Of a stretch of 54,880 nucleotides of DNA, positions 40,102 through 48,798 are shown piece after piece; position 1 is the stretch's first letter, and each line of letters starts with the position of its first letter. Below the pieces are notes generated by a model. It was not told the origin of the DNA and ran no database searches. It was given only the letters and a program-made list of their open reading frames with translations. The translations under genes and the position numbers were made by a program. Location: the NCBI GenBank assembly GCA_018825305.1, contig JAHJEO010000006.1:1-54880 (forward strand), given 5' to 3'. The DNA is from Gammaproteobacteria bacterium. GTDB lineage: Bacteria; Pseudomonadota; Gammaproteobacteria; Burkholderiales; Rhodocyclaceae.

Positions 40102-40131
40102 AACGGGAGGAAACCCAGGTTTCCTCCCGTT
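40102..40131 (+). terminator. Hairpin after groEL
   Basis: A perfect 13-bp stem AACGGGAGGAAAC/GTTTCCTCCCGTT with loop CCAG follows groEL by 33 bases. There is no T-run, so it may stabilise the mRNA end or act together with the next hairpin. Confidence 0.6.
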
Positions 40132-40138
40132 ACCCACC

Positions 40139-40225
40139 TTCCTCCTGATCAGCGCCCCGCACGGGAAACCGTGCGGGGCGTTTGACGTTCTGGGGTGCGT
40201 AAAAGTCGGCGCTGGTGATACGCCG
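40139..40225. repeat. Terminator-plus-repeat module, left copy
   Basis: This 87-base module holds CCTCCTGA, a 12-bp GC-rich hairpin CGCCCCGCACGG-GAAA-CCGTGCGGGGCG (40153-40180, then TTTG), and a short dispersed repeat (40201-40224). A close copy in the same orientation lies at 41242-41330. The two bracket the toxin-antitoxin pair and a small membrane gene. Confidence 0.8.
40201..40224 (-). repeat. Short dispersed repeat downstream of groEL
   Basis: AAAAGTCGGCGCTGGTGATA then CGCC. It is more diverged at its 5' end (consensus orientation) than the copy at 41304. Confidence 0.75.
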
Positions 40226-40263
40226 TGAGACCGCCGGTTCGGCTTCTCAGGGGTTCCCCAAGA

Positions 40264-40593
40264 TTATTTGCCGCCGAGTTGGCGCCCGACCGCAAGGCGG
40301 TAAGCCGCCATCCCCTCGCGTTTGGCAACCGCGAGCACGAGCACCGTCAGAACCTTGTCCTCGACGAAGTAGACCAACCGATAACCCTGCTGGCGCAGCT
40401 TGATCTTGTAGCAGTGGCGAAGGTTGCCGTGCAGTTCCGCCCCCGGCATATGCGGCTGCACGAGGCGTTTCTTGAGCGCCTTGCGGAAAATCTCCTTGAC
40501 GCTGCCGTCCAGCGCGTTCCACTCGGCCAGCGCTTCGGGAACGAACTTGAGCCGGTATTTCGGCGCGTCCGCCCCGGCGTCAGATTTGGTCAA
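40264..40593 (-). CDS. RelE/ParE-family toxin
   Basis: The ~109-residue protein has the RelE-type fold signature: 'LKFVPEALAEWNALDGSVKE', 'PGAELHGNLRHCYKIKLRQQ' and 'GYRLVYFVEDKVLTVLVLAV' followed by 'AKRE'. Such toxins cleave mRNA on the ribosome. I start it at TTG 40593, overlapping the antitoxin stop by 14 bases, because upstream residues fall wholly within the antitoxin gene. Coupled order antitoxin-toxin is usual for type II systems. Confidence 0.87.
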   Translation of the reverse strand: MTKSDAGADAPKYRLKFVPEALAEWNALDGSVKEIFRKALKKRLVQPHMPGAELHGNLRHCYKIKLRQQGYRLVYFVEDKVLTVLVLAVAKREGMAAYRLAVGRQLGGK

Positions 40594-40831
40594 TGTCCAC
40601 CTCAACGGCAGCATCTCTGCCGGCGAGCCGGCGACGCGCAAGGTCGAGCAAGTCCCGATCCGCCAACTCCTCGACCAATGCTTCGAACAGGTTTGGCGTA
40701 ATCATGTAGAAGGCCGGGCGATTGTGGTTGAGAACGACGACCGGCCTTTCGCCCGCCGCGCGCAAGACCTGCGCCGGGTTTTTCTTGAACTCCGACATGC
40801 TGATGGTTTGCTCGGCGTAGAGGGTGTCCAT
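40580..40831 (-). CDS. Phd/YefM-family antitoxin
   Basis: The 83-residue protein begins 'MDTLYAEQTISMSEFKKNPA' with 'VVLNHNRPAFYMITPNLFEA', typical of Phd/YefM antitoxins: an N-terminal DNA-binding domain and a C-terminal toxin-binding tail. It should neutralise the RelE-type protein and repress the pair. AAGGAG six bases before the ATG at 40831 decides this start against an upstream in-frame ATG at 40906. Confidence 0.88.
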   Translation of the reverse strand: MDTLYAEQTISMSEFKKNPAQVLRAAGERPVVVLNHNRPAFYMITPNLFEALVEELADRDLLDLARRRLAGRDAAVEVDIDQI

Positions 40832-40967
40832 GGGGTGCTCCTTGAATGTATTGGCTACAAATATAGAGCCAATTATGGCGCTTAACAAGTAGCTATTTTT
40901 CGACATGCGCCGCTAGTCTGATCTGCCGAAGACGGCAGAACGCCGCCGTCCCGTCCGCGAGGACTTT

Positions 40968-41225
40968 CTAGAGCGCCGTCTTAGACGGCACACGCATGTA
41001 GGACTTCTTGCGATGCCCCGCCGCGATCTGCTGCCAGGTCGGCTCCATCACCCAGTAGGCGAACATGAACAGAATCATGGCGACCACTGTCGTGGGATAG
41101 GCCAGCGTGGTGAGATAGCCAAAGACATCTTCCTTGATGCCCTGCGTAACCACGCCGAGAATTCCCACCAGTACGCCATAGGCAACAAGCAAGGTCTTGG
41201 CTGCTTTTGCGCCATGCTCGAACAA
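40968..41225 (-). CDS. Small two-segment membrane protein of unknown function
   Basis: The 85-residue protein has two likely membrane segments ('LLVAYGVLVGILGVVTQG', 'TVVAMILFMFAYWVM') and a basic tail. It starts with TTG 41225 behind AGGGAGTCG. The gap to the antitoxin is about 140 bases, so it need not belong to the toxin-antitoxin operon. Lower GC than its neighbours and the bracketing direct modules suggest that it may have arrived with them. Confidence 0.55.
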   Translation of the reverse strand: MFEHGAKAAKTLLVAYGVLVGILGVVTQGIKEDVFGYLTTLAYPTTVVAMILFMFAYWVMEPTWQQIAAGHRKKSYMRVPSKTAL

Positions 41226-41258
41226 CGACTCCCTGTAACCCCCTCCTCCTGAAATGCA

Positions 41259-41298
41259 GCGCCCCGCACGGGAAACTGTGCGGGGCGCTTGTTTTTTG
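41259..41298 (+). terminator. Orphan intrinsic terminator
   Basis: An 11-13 bp GC-rich stem with a GAAA loop and TTGTTTTTT. It points along the plus strand, away from the minus-strand gene start at 41225. It may insulate the DUF294-family gene from readthrough. Confidence 0.7.
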
Positions 41299-41303
41299 AA
41301 CGC

Positions 41304-41329
41304 AAAAAGTCGGCGCTGGCGGCACGGCG
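41304..41329 (-). repeat. Short dispersed repeat in the 41.3 kb gap
   Basis: AAAAAGTCGGCGCTGGCGGC followed by ACGGCG, the copy closest to the family consensus. The rest of the 41226-41581 gap holds the terminator module and a 39-codon open frame (41357-41476) of doubtful status, plus a possible -10 TACAAT at 41549-41554 for the next gene. Confidence 0.85.
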
Positions 41330-41581
41330 GATGCGGACCGTGGCTACGGCGTTGCGATGGTGTTTGGGTGGGGATGCCGGTCTAAAAAAGACGGCGGGGA
41401 GCGGATCAATGCAGGGGGCAATCCACTCCCCGAGGTGCCGGATAACAAGTACCCGACGACCTCCAAGACCGAGTAAAGGAGAACAGCGGAATCGATTCTG
41501 GATGGGGCAGCTTACATCGCACTTACGAAGCGTTTTGGCGCATCCCGCTACAATGACGCATCGACATTTTTCCGTCTATCC

Positions 41582-43456
41582 ATGAGCGCGACCATCCAGC
41601 AATTCCTCTCCCGCCACGCGCCGTTCGACGCCTTCGAGCCGGCGGCGCTGGAATTCATGGTCTCTGCAGTGGAGCGCCGCATATTCCCCGCGGGTAGCCG
41701 GCTGGCCGCTCCGGCACTTGGGATCGCCAGCCATCTGTACATCGTGGCCGAGGGGCGGGTACGGGCGAGCGACGCACCGGCGGTCGACGGCGAATCGTGG
41801 GAGATCGGCGAAGGCGAGTGCTTTCCCATCGGCGCACTGAGCGGGCGGCGTCCGCCGGCAAATTCGTACGAGGCGGCTAGCGAGGTGGTGTGCTACCTGC
41901 TGTCGGCCAACGATTTCCACAAGCTGATGGAAATCAGCAATGTCTTTGCCCGCTATTGCGGCAACTACCTTTCCACGCTGCTGGGCGAGTCCCAGCGCAA
42001 CCTGCAGGCGCGGTTTTCGCAGATGTCGGCCGACCAGCAGTCGATGGACACCGAACTGCGGCAGTTGATCAAGCGTTCGCCGATCGCGGTGGGTGGCGAC
42101 ACCCCGTTGCGCCAGGCTTTGGAAACCATGGCGCGCAACGGCATCGGCTCGATCATCGTCGTCGATGACGACAGGCGGCCCGCCGGCATCTTCACCCAGA
42201 GCGATGTCCTGACGCGGGTCGTATTGCGCGAGAAGTCATTGAGCGACCCGATCGCCACTGTCATGTCGGCGCGGCCGATGACCCTGCCGGAAAGCGCACA
42301 CATCTACGATGCGATGTTTGCCATGGCCGATCGCGGCGTCCGCCATGTGCTGGTCGTCGATCCGGATGGTCGCCTGGCGGGGGTAGTGTCGGAGCGCGAC
42401 CTGTTCGCGCTGCAGCGGGTCGGCATCGGCCAGATCCGCCGCGCCATCGAGAGTGCGGTGGATGTGGCCGCGATCAACCGCGCCCTGAAGGACGTGCGCC
42501 AGTTCGCCTTCAACATGCTGGCCCAGGGCATCGGTTCCGAGCAGCTGACGCGCTTCATCTCGGCCTTCAACGATGCCGTGACGCGGCGCGTCATCGAGAT
42601 CAACCTGAAGGCGCACACGCTTGCCGACATCGACTGGGCCTGGCTTGCCTTCGGCTCGGAGGGTCGCGAAGAGCAGACCCTGAGCACCGATCAGGACAAC
42701 GGGATCGTGTTCGTCTGCCCGCCCGGAGCCGAGCCCGGCCCGCTGCGGGAGCGGCTGCTGGCATTCGCCCGTGCCGTCAATGCGGACCTGGACCGCTGCG
42801 GGTATCCCCTGTGCAAGGGCAACATCATGGCGAGCAACCCGGAGTGGTGCCTGACCCTCGACGAATGGCGCAAGCGCTTCGCCAAATGGATACGTTCGCC
42901 GGAACCCAAGGCACTGCTCAACGCCACGATTTTCTTCGATTTCCGTGCGCTCTGGGGCAATGCCGGCCTTGCCGCCCAGATGCACCAACATCTGTTCGCC
43001 ATGAGCCGCGACGACATGGCTTTCCAGAAGATGCTGGCCGCCAATGCCCTGACCGTGGTGCCGCCACTGGGGCTGTTTCGCGATTTTGCGACCGAGACCG
43101 AAGATGGCGGTGAGCCTTTCATCGACCTCAAAAAGTCCGGCGCGCGCCTGTTTGTCGATGTCGCCCGCGTGTACTCGCTGGCACAGGGCATCGACGAGGC
43201 CAATACCGTGGCGCGGCTGCGAACTGCCGGTGCCCGCGAAAGCCGCAACGAGGACAACGAGGCCATCATCGAGGCCTTCAACTTCATTCAGCTATTGCGC
43301 CTGCGCCATCAGGACCTGGAAGCGGGGCAGGGGCGTCCCGGTGACAACCGGATCGAGCCGGAGAAGCTGAACCAGCTCGACCGCCGCATCCTCAAGGAGG
43401 CGTTCCGCCAGGCGCGGAACCTGCAGCAGCGGCTAAAGCTCAAGTACCAGGCTTAA
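41582..43456 (+). CDS. cNMP-binding/CBS/DUF294 nucleotidyltransferase-like regulator
   Basis: The 624-residue protein contains an N-terminal cyclic-nucleotide-binding-like domain (about 10-130), two CBS domains (160-215 and 225-280), a DUF294 nucleotidyltransferase-like domain with 'GSEGREEQTLSTDQDNGIVF' (358-377) and a DUF294 C-terminal domain (470-620). The GS and DxD-type residues expected for catalysis are present, but no substrate is known. Proteins of this layout often sit beside sodium:solute symporters, as here, and probably tune uptake to adenylate status. No clear AGGAG precedes the ATG. Confidence 0.88.
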   Translation: MSATIQQFLSRHAPFDAFEPAALEFMVSAVERRIFPAGSRLAAPALGIASHLYIVAEGRVRASDAPAVDGESWEIGEGECFPIGALSGRRPPANSYEAASEVVCYLLSANDFHKLMEISNVFARYCGNYLSTLLGESQRNLQARFSQMSADQQSMDTELRQLIKRSPIAVGGDTPLRQALETMARNGIGSIIVVDDDRRPAGIFTQSDVLTRVVLREKSLSDPIATVMSARPMTLPESAHIYDAMFAMADRGVRHVLVVDPDGRLAGVVSERDLFALQRVGIGQIRRAIESAVDVAAINRALKDVRQFAFNMLAQGIGSEQLTRFISAFNDAVTRRVIEINLKAHTLADIDWAWLAFGSEGREEQTLSTDQDNGIVFVCPPGAEPGPLRERLLAFARAVNADLDRCGYPLCKGNIMASNPEWCLTLDEWRKRFAKWIRSPEPKALLNATIFFDFRALWGNAGLAAQMHQHLFAMSRDDMAFQKMLAANALTVVPPLGLFRDFATETEDGGEPFIDLKKSGARLFVDVARVYSLAQGIDEANTVARLRTAGARESRNEDNEAIIEAFNFIQLLRLRHQDLEAGQGRPGDNRIEPEKLNQLDRRILKEAFRQARNLQQRLKLKYQA

Positions 43457-43488
43457 AGGGCAGCGCGTTAGCGCGCTGCAGCCCCGCC

Positions 43489-43842
43489 TCAGGGCTTCTT
43501 GTTGCCCCAGATCGGGTGGGCGTGGCGGCTGACGATGAAGTCGGCGATGAACTTGCTCCAGATGGTGAGTCCGGCGATGGCCGTCCATGTGTCGTAGTGG
43601 AACTGGCCGACAAGCACCCCGACGATGACTATCACGGCAATCAACCCGGCGATCAGGTTGACCGCAGCGGTGTAGGGGGCGAATTTCTTCGGATTTTCGG
43701 GCGGCACGCCGCCCTTGAGTGCGACTTCGGAATAGTCCTGCCGCAGCAGTATGCGCCAGGCGCGTCGCAGCCAGAAATAGGCGATGGGAAACAGGGCAAT
43801 GTACAGCAGCCACGTCAAGGCGACGCTGACGTCGAAGAGCAT
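43489..43842 (-). CDS. Membrane protein of unknown function
   Basis: The 117-residue protein has two or three membrane segments ('ALTWLLYIALFPIAYFWLRR', 'AAVNLIAGLIAVIVIVGVLV') and ends 'FIVSRHAHPIWGNKKP'. AGGAGTACCAC precedes the ATG. It lies downstream of the symporter on the same strand but behind that gene's terminator. I do not recognise a named family; its place suggests a link with the transport locus. Confidence 0.7.
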   Translation of the reverse strand: MLFDVSVALTWLLYIALFPIAYFWLRRAWRILLRQDYSEVALKGGVPPENPKKFAPYTAAVNLIAGLIAVIVIVGVLVGQFHYDTWTAIAGLTIWSKFIADFIVSRHAHPIWGNKKP

Positions 43843-43859
43843 GTGGTACTCCTGAAATG

Positions 43860-43888
43860 AAAAACCCCGCCAGCGATGCCGGCGGGGT
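43860..43888 (-). terminator. Intrinsic terminator after the first symporter
   Basis: Minus-strand stem ACCCCGCC/GGCGGGGT (43888-43881 with 43871-43864), a 9-base loop and a T-run. A second strong hairpin lies just before it at 43897-43924 (12 bp, one mismatch, GCAA loop), between the symporter stop and this terminator. Confidence 0.8.
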
Positions 43889-43944
43889 CTTGATTGTACT
43901 GCCAGCCCGCAAGGGCCGGCAGTACGGTTTCCAGCGTGACAGGC

Positions 43945-45753
<1,809 letters not shown>

Positions 45754-45766
45754 GGGTAGGGTCTCC

Positions 45767-46021
45767 TTAGTCTTCGTGAACGTCGAACTTGCGGTCGATC
45801 TCACCCATCTTCTTGGCGTACCAGAAGATCAGGGCGACAAAGACATACATCGATCCCTGTTGGGCAAACCAGAATCCGAGCGGGTAACCGCCCAGGTGGA
45901 TGCCGTTCAACATGTCTGCGAACAGAATGCCGGCGCCGAACGAGACCAGGAACCATATGACTAGTACCTTGCTCAAGAGGCCCAGCGTCGCCTTCCAGTA
46001 GGCTGCACCGTTGCTTTCCAT
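45767..46021 (-). CDS. DUF4212 symporter small subunit
   Basis: The 84-residue protein has two membrane segments and the DUF4212 features 'YWKATLGLLSKVLVIWFLVS' and 'LGFWFAQQGSMYVFVALIFW'. DUF4212 proteins are the small partners of this symporter branch. ATG 46021 behind AAGGAGGAGAG decides the start. It is the first gene of the minus-strand uptake operon. Confidence 0.9.
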   Translation of the reverse strand: MESNGAAYWKATLGLLSKVLVIWFLVSFGAGILFADMLNGIHLGGYPLGFWFAQQGSMYVFVALIFWYAKKMGEIDRKFDVHED

Positions 46022-46104
46022 CAGTGTCTCTCCTCCTTGATTTATAAATGCCGACTCGGGAAAGCCGGACGGCAAAACTGCCGCAGCGATTATCGTCGCG
46101 CAAT

Positions 46105-46121
46105 TCTTACTTTTGTCTTAC
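46105..46121. promoter_or_regulatory. Candidate response-regulator box (tandem hexamers)
   Basis: TCTTAC occurs twice, at 46105-46110 and 46116-46121, 11 bp apart from start to start. Direct hexamers one helical turn apart are the usual target of OmpR/PhoB-type regulators of the PmrA/QseB kind. The site lies 84 bases upstream of the symporter operon and upstream of the divergent regulator gene. The rest of the 46022-46301 gap contains a GC-rich imperfect inverted repeat (46155-46188) and a possible -10 TATGCT (46190-46195) for the regulator. Confidence 0.5.
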
Positions 46122-46301
46122 AACGGCCTTATTAGGGGTTTTCCCTGCAGCCGCCGCCGGCCCGGGCGCCACCGGCGCGGGCCGGGCCTATGCTAGACTT
46201 TCGCGCAGAAAACCAGCGGGACGATGGGGCGGGTCAACTGCTTCAGGAAATACCGTCCCCTCGATCGATGTCCGGACGCGCGCGGGGCTTTTGTTCTCAT
46301 C

Positions 46302-46997
46302 ATGAGGGTATTGATAGCCGAGGATGATCGCATCATCGCCGAAGGGATCGAGCATGCCCTGCGCAAGTCCGGCTATGCGGTGGATCATGTCGGCAATGGC
46401 GCGGATGCCGACACGGCGCTGCTGACGCAGCAGTTCGACCTGCTGGTGCTCGACCTGGGCCTGCCCCGACTCTCCGGCATCGATGTGCTCAAGCGCTTGC
46501 GGGCACGCAAGTCGGCGCTGCCGGTGCTGGTGCTCACGGCGCAGGACGATATTGACGCCCGGGTTCGCGGTCTTGATGCCGGCGCCGACGATTACATGGT
46601 CAAACCCTTTGCCCTGCCCGAGTTTGAGGCGCGGGTGCGAGCCCTGACGCGTCGCGGCACCGGTCAGCCGACCGACATCGAGGTCGGGCAACTCGTCTAC
46701 GACCAGTCCAATCGCATCGCCCGCCTCAATGGCCAGGCCGTCGATTTTTCTGCGCGAGAGCTGTGCCTGCTCGAAATTCTATTGTTGCGGGCGGGGCGGC
46801 TGGTCAGCAAGGAACAACTGGTCGGCCACATGTGCGGTTGGGACGAAGAGGTCAGCATCAACGCCATCGAGGTGTACGTTCATCGCCTGCGCAAGAAACT
46901 CGAGCCGGACGGCCCGCGCATCGTGACCATCCGCGGACTCGGCTATTGCCTGGAAAAACCCGGGAAGCCGAGCGATTCCGCGAATGACGGCAGCTAA
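46302..46997 (+). CDS. OmpR/PhoB-family response regulator
   Basis: The 231-residue protein has a receiver domain (1-118) with Asp51 in 'LLVLDLGLP', Thr79 and Lys101 in 'VKPFALPEF', then a winged-helix DNA-binding domain ('VDFSARELCLLEILLLRAGR' to the C-terminus). It belongs to the QseB/TctD-like group. ATG 46302 gives the normal receiver start 'MRVLIAEDD'; the frame is open further upstream. The kinase gene overlaps its last 14 bases. Confidence 0.92.
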   Translation: MRVLIAEDDRIIAEGIEHALRKSGYAVDHVGNGADADTALLTQQFDLLVLDLGLPRLSGIDVLKRLRARKSALPVLVLTAQDDIDARVRGLDAGADDYMVKPFALPEFEARVRALTRRGTGQPTDIEVGQLVYDQSNRIARLNGQAVDFSARELCLLEILLLRAGRLVSKEQLVGHMCGWDEEVSINAIEVYVHRLRKKLEPDGPRIVTIRGLGYCLEKPGKPSDSANDGS

Positions 46998-48486
46998 CGC
47001 GACGGCGGCAGAAAAGCCACGGCGCCTGCGGCGCAACCCCTTCGCCCACGGCGAGCCGCCGAACTCCCTGTTCGGCGAGATCCTCGACTGGATGCTCGCT
47101 CCACTGCTGCTGCTGTGGCCCATTTCCATCGCCGCCACCAACCACGTTGCCAACTTCATCGCCGACCAGCCCTACGATCAGGTATTGGCCGACAACGTGG
47201 CGGTGATCGGACAATTGATCCAGATCGACCGCGAACACATCACGGTCAACATGCCGGCACCGGCACGCATGCTGTTGCGCAACGACGAAACCGACACGCT
47301 CTACTATCAGGTGATCGGCCTGCGTGAAAACGTCATCCATGGCGACCGGCAGATTCCCGCACCCGCCCGTCCCGACAAGGTAGATGCCGGCAAGGTGCTG
47401 TTCCGCGACGGCCGCATCGAGGGCGAGAAGGTGCGTATTGCCTACAGTTTCATTCCGGTGCGCCAGGATCTGCCGCCCGTGGTGGTGCAGGTGGCGGAAA
47501 CCCTGCACAAGCGCGATGAGCTGGCCTCGCGCATCATTTCCGGGGTGCTGCTGCCACAGTTCGCCATCATCCCGCTGGCGGTGATCCTGGTCTATCTGGG
47601 CCTGACCAAGGGCATCGCGCCGCTGCGGCTATTGCAGGAGCGCATCCATCGCCGGCGTCCCTCGGACCTCTCGCCGATCGCGGCGCAGCGTGTACCCGAT
47701 GAAGTGCGGCCGCTGGTCGAGGCCTTCAACGAAATGATGGAACGTCTGGAAGAGAACCTCCAGGCACAGCACCGCTTCATTGCCCAGGCGGCGCACCAGA
47801 TGCGCACGCCGCTGACCGGTCTCAAGACCCAAACCGAGATCGCGTTGTCGGAAACCGATCCGCAGAAGATTCGCCATGCGCTCAAGCTGATTGCGCAGAG
47901 CACCGATCGCGCCGCTCATCTCATCAACCAGCTGCTGATCCTGGCGCGTACCGAGGCCAGCCACGAGAAGGTGCACAGTTTCGCGCCGGTCGATCTCGAC
48001 CTGCTGGCCCGCCAGGTCGCCCAGGATTGGGTGGTCAGCGCGCTCGACAAGTCGATCGACCTCGGTTTTGAAGGCTGCGAGAAGGCGCTGATGATCGACG
48101 GCAGCGACCTGTTGCTGCGGGAATTGCTCTCGAACCTGCTCGACAATGCGATCAAATACACGCCGGTCGGCGGCCAGGTGACGATACGCACCATGGCGAA
48201 GAAGGTTGCCGTGCTCGAAGTGGAAGACAACGGGCCGGGGGTGCCGCCGGAAGAGCGCGAACAGGTGTTCGAGCGCTTCTACCGGGTGCTGGGGAACGAT
48301 GTCGACGGCAGCGGCCTGGGGCTGCCGATCGCCGAAGAAATAGCCGAGCTGCATCGCGCGCATATCGAACTGACGGATGCCCATCAGGGCAGCGGCTGCC
48401 TGTTCCGGGTTGAATTCCCGCGCCGCCCGCCGCCGCCGCCGCGGCGCCCGCCACCGCCTTCCATGCCGCCGCCGATCGGCCCGTAG
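46984..48486 (+). CDS. TctE/QseC-like sensor histidine kinase
   Basis: The 500-residue kinase has a membrane segment (about 33-52), a periplasmic 2CSK-type sensor (55-185), a second segment (188-208), a HAMP-like linker, the phospho-acceptor His271 in 'AAHQMRTPLTGLKTQ', and ATPase boxes 'LLSNLLDNAIKYT', 'VEDNGPGVPPEE' and 'GSGLGLPIAEEI'. The last 25 residues form an unusual proline-rich tail ('RRPPPPPRRPPPPSMPPP'). TctE-type kinases sense carboxylates, in keeping with the flanking symporters. Confidence 0.92.
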   Translation: MTAANATAAEKPRRLRRNPFAHGEPPNSLFGEILDWMLAPLLLLWPISIAATNHVANFIADQPYDQVLADNVAVIGQLIQIDREHITVNMPAPARMLLRNDETDTLYYQVIGLRENVIHGDRQIPAPARPDKVDAGKVLFRDGRIEGEKVRIAYSFIPVRQDLPPVVVQVAETLHKRDELASRIISGVLLPQFAIIPLAVILVYLGLTKGIAPLRLLQERIHRRRPSDLSPIAAQRVPDEVRPLVEAFNEMMERLEENLQAQHRFIAQAAHQMRTPLTGLKTQTEIALSETDPQKIRHALKLIAQSTDRAAHLINQLLILARTEASHEKVHSFAPVDLDLLARQVAQDWVVSALDKSIDLGFEGCEKALMIDGSDLLLRELLSNLLDNAIKYTPVGGQVTIRTMAKKVAVLEVEDNGPGVPPEEREQVFERFYRVLGNDVDGSGLGLPIAEEIAELHRAHIELTDAHQGSGCLFRVEFPRRPPPPPRRPPPPSMPPPIGP

Positions 48487-48537
48487 GATGCCCATGAATA
48501 GCATTTCCGTCCCGCCGTCCGCTCCCGGAGTCGCCGC

Positions 48538-48798
48538 ATGAACCGCGATGACAGGCGCCAAGCCTACTGGCGCAGGACCCTGCGGCTGACAGCGGTCCTG
48601 CTGGCGGTCTGGTTCGCGGTGACCTTCGGCAGCAGCTGGTTCGCGATCGAGCTGAATCGGATCGACTTCATCGGCCCGCTCGGCTACTACATGGGCGCGC
48701 AGGGCGCGCTGATCATCTATGTGGTGCTCATCTGGTATTACGCCCGGCGCATGAACGCGCTGGACGACGAGTACGGCGCGGCGGAGGACGACGAATAA
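48538..48798 (+). CDS. DUF4212 symporter small subunit, second copy
   Basis: The 86-residue protein repeats the DUF4212 layout: 'AYWRRTLRLTAVLLAVWFAV' and 'GPLGYYMGAQGALIIYVVLI', with an acidic tail. It is clearly related to but well diverged from the protein at 45767. Its TAA overlaps the next ATG (TAATG), so it is translated with the large subunit. Confidence 0.88.
   Translation: MNRDDRRQAYWRRTLRLTAVLLAVWFAVTFGSSWFAIELNRIDFIGPLGYYMGAQGALIIYVVLIWYYARRMNALDDEYGAAEDDE

Larger units (their letters stand above)
41242..41330. repeat. Terminator-plus-repeat module, right copy
   Basis: It repeats the 40139-40225 module in the same orientation: CCTCCTGA, GCGCCCCGCACGG-GAAA-CTGTGCGGGGCGC (41259-41288), then TTGTTTTTT and a short dispersed repeat (41304-41329). 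Here the hairpin has a full T-run and looks like a working plus-strand terminator, yet no plus-strand gene ends just before it, as if copied from downstream of groEL. Confidence 0.8.

Noticed and set aside
40225..40701. Plus-strand frames across the toxin gene
   Set aside because: They are antisense to the RelE-type toxin and antitoxin, which have clear family signatures and a coupled start.
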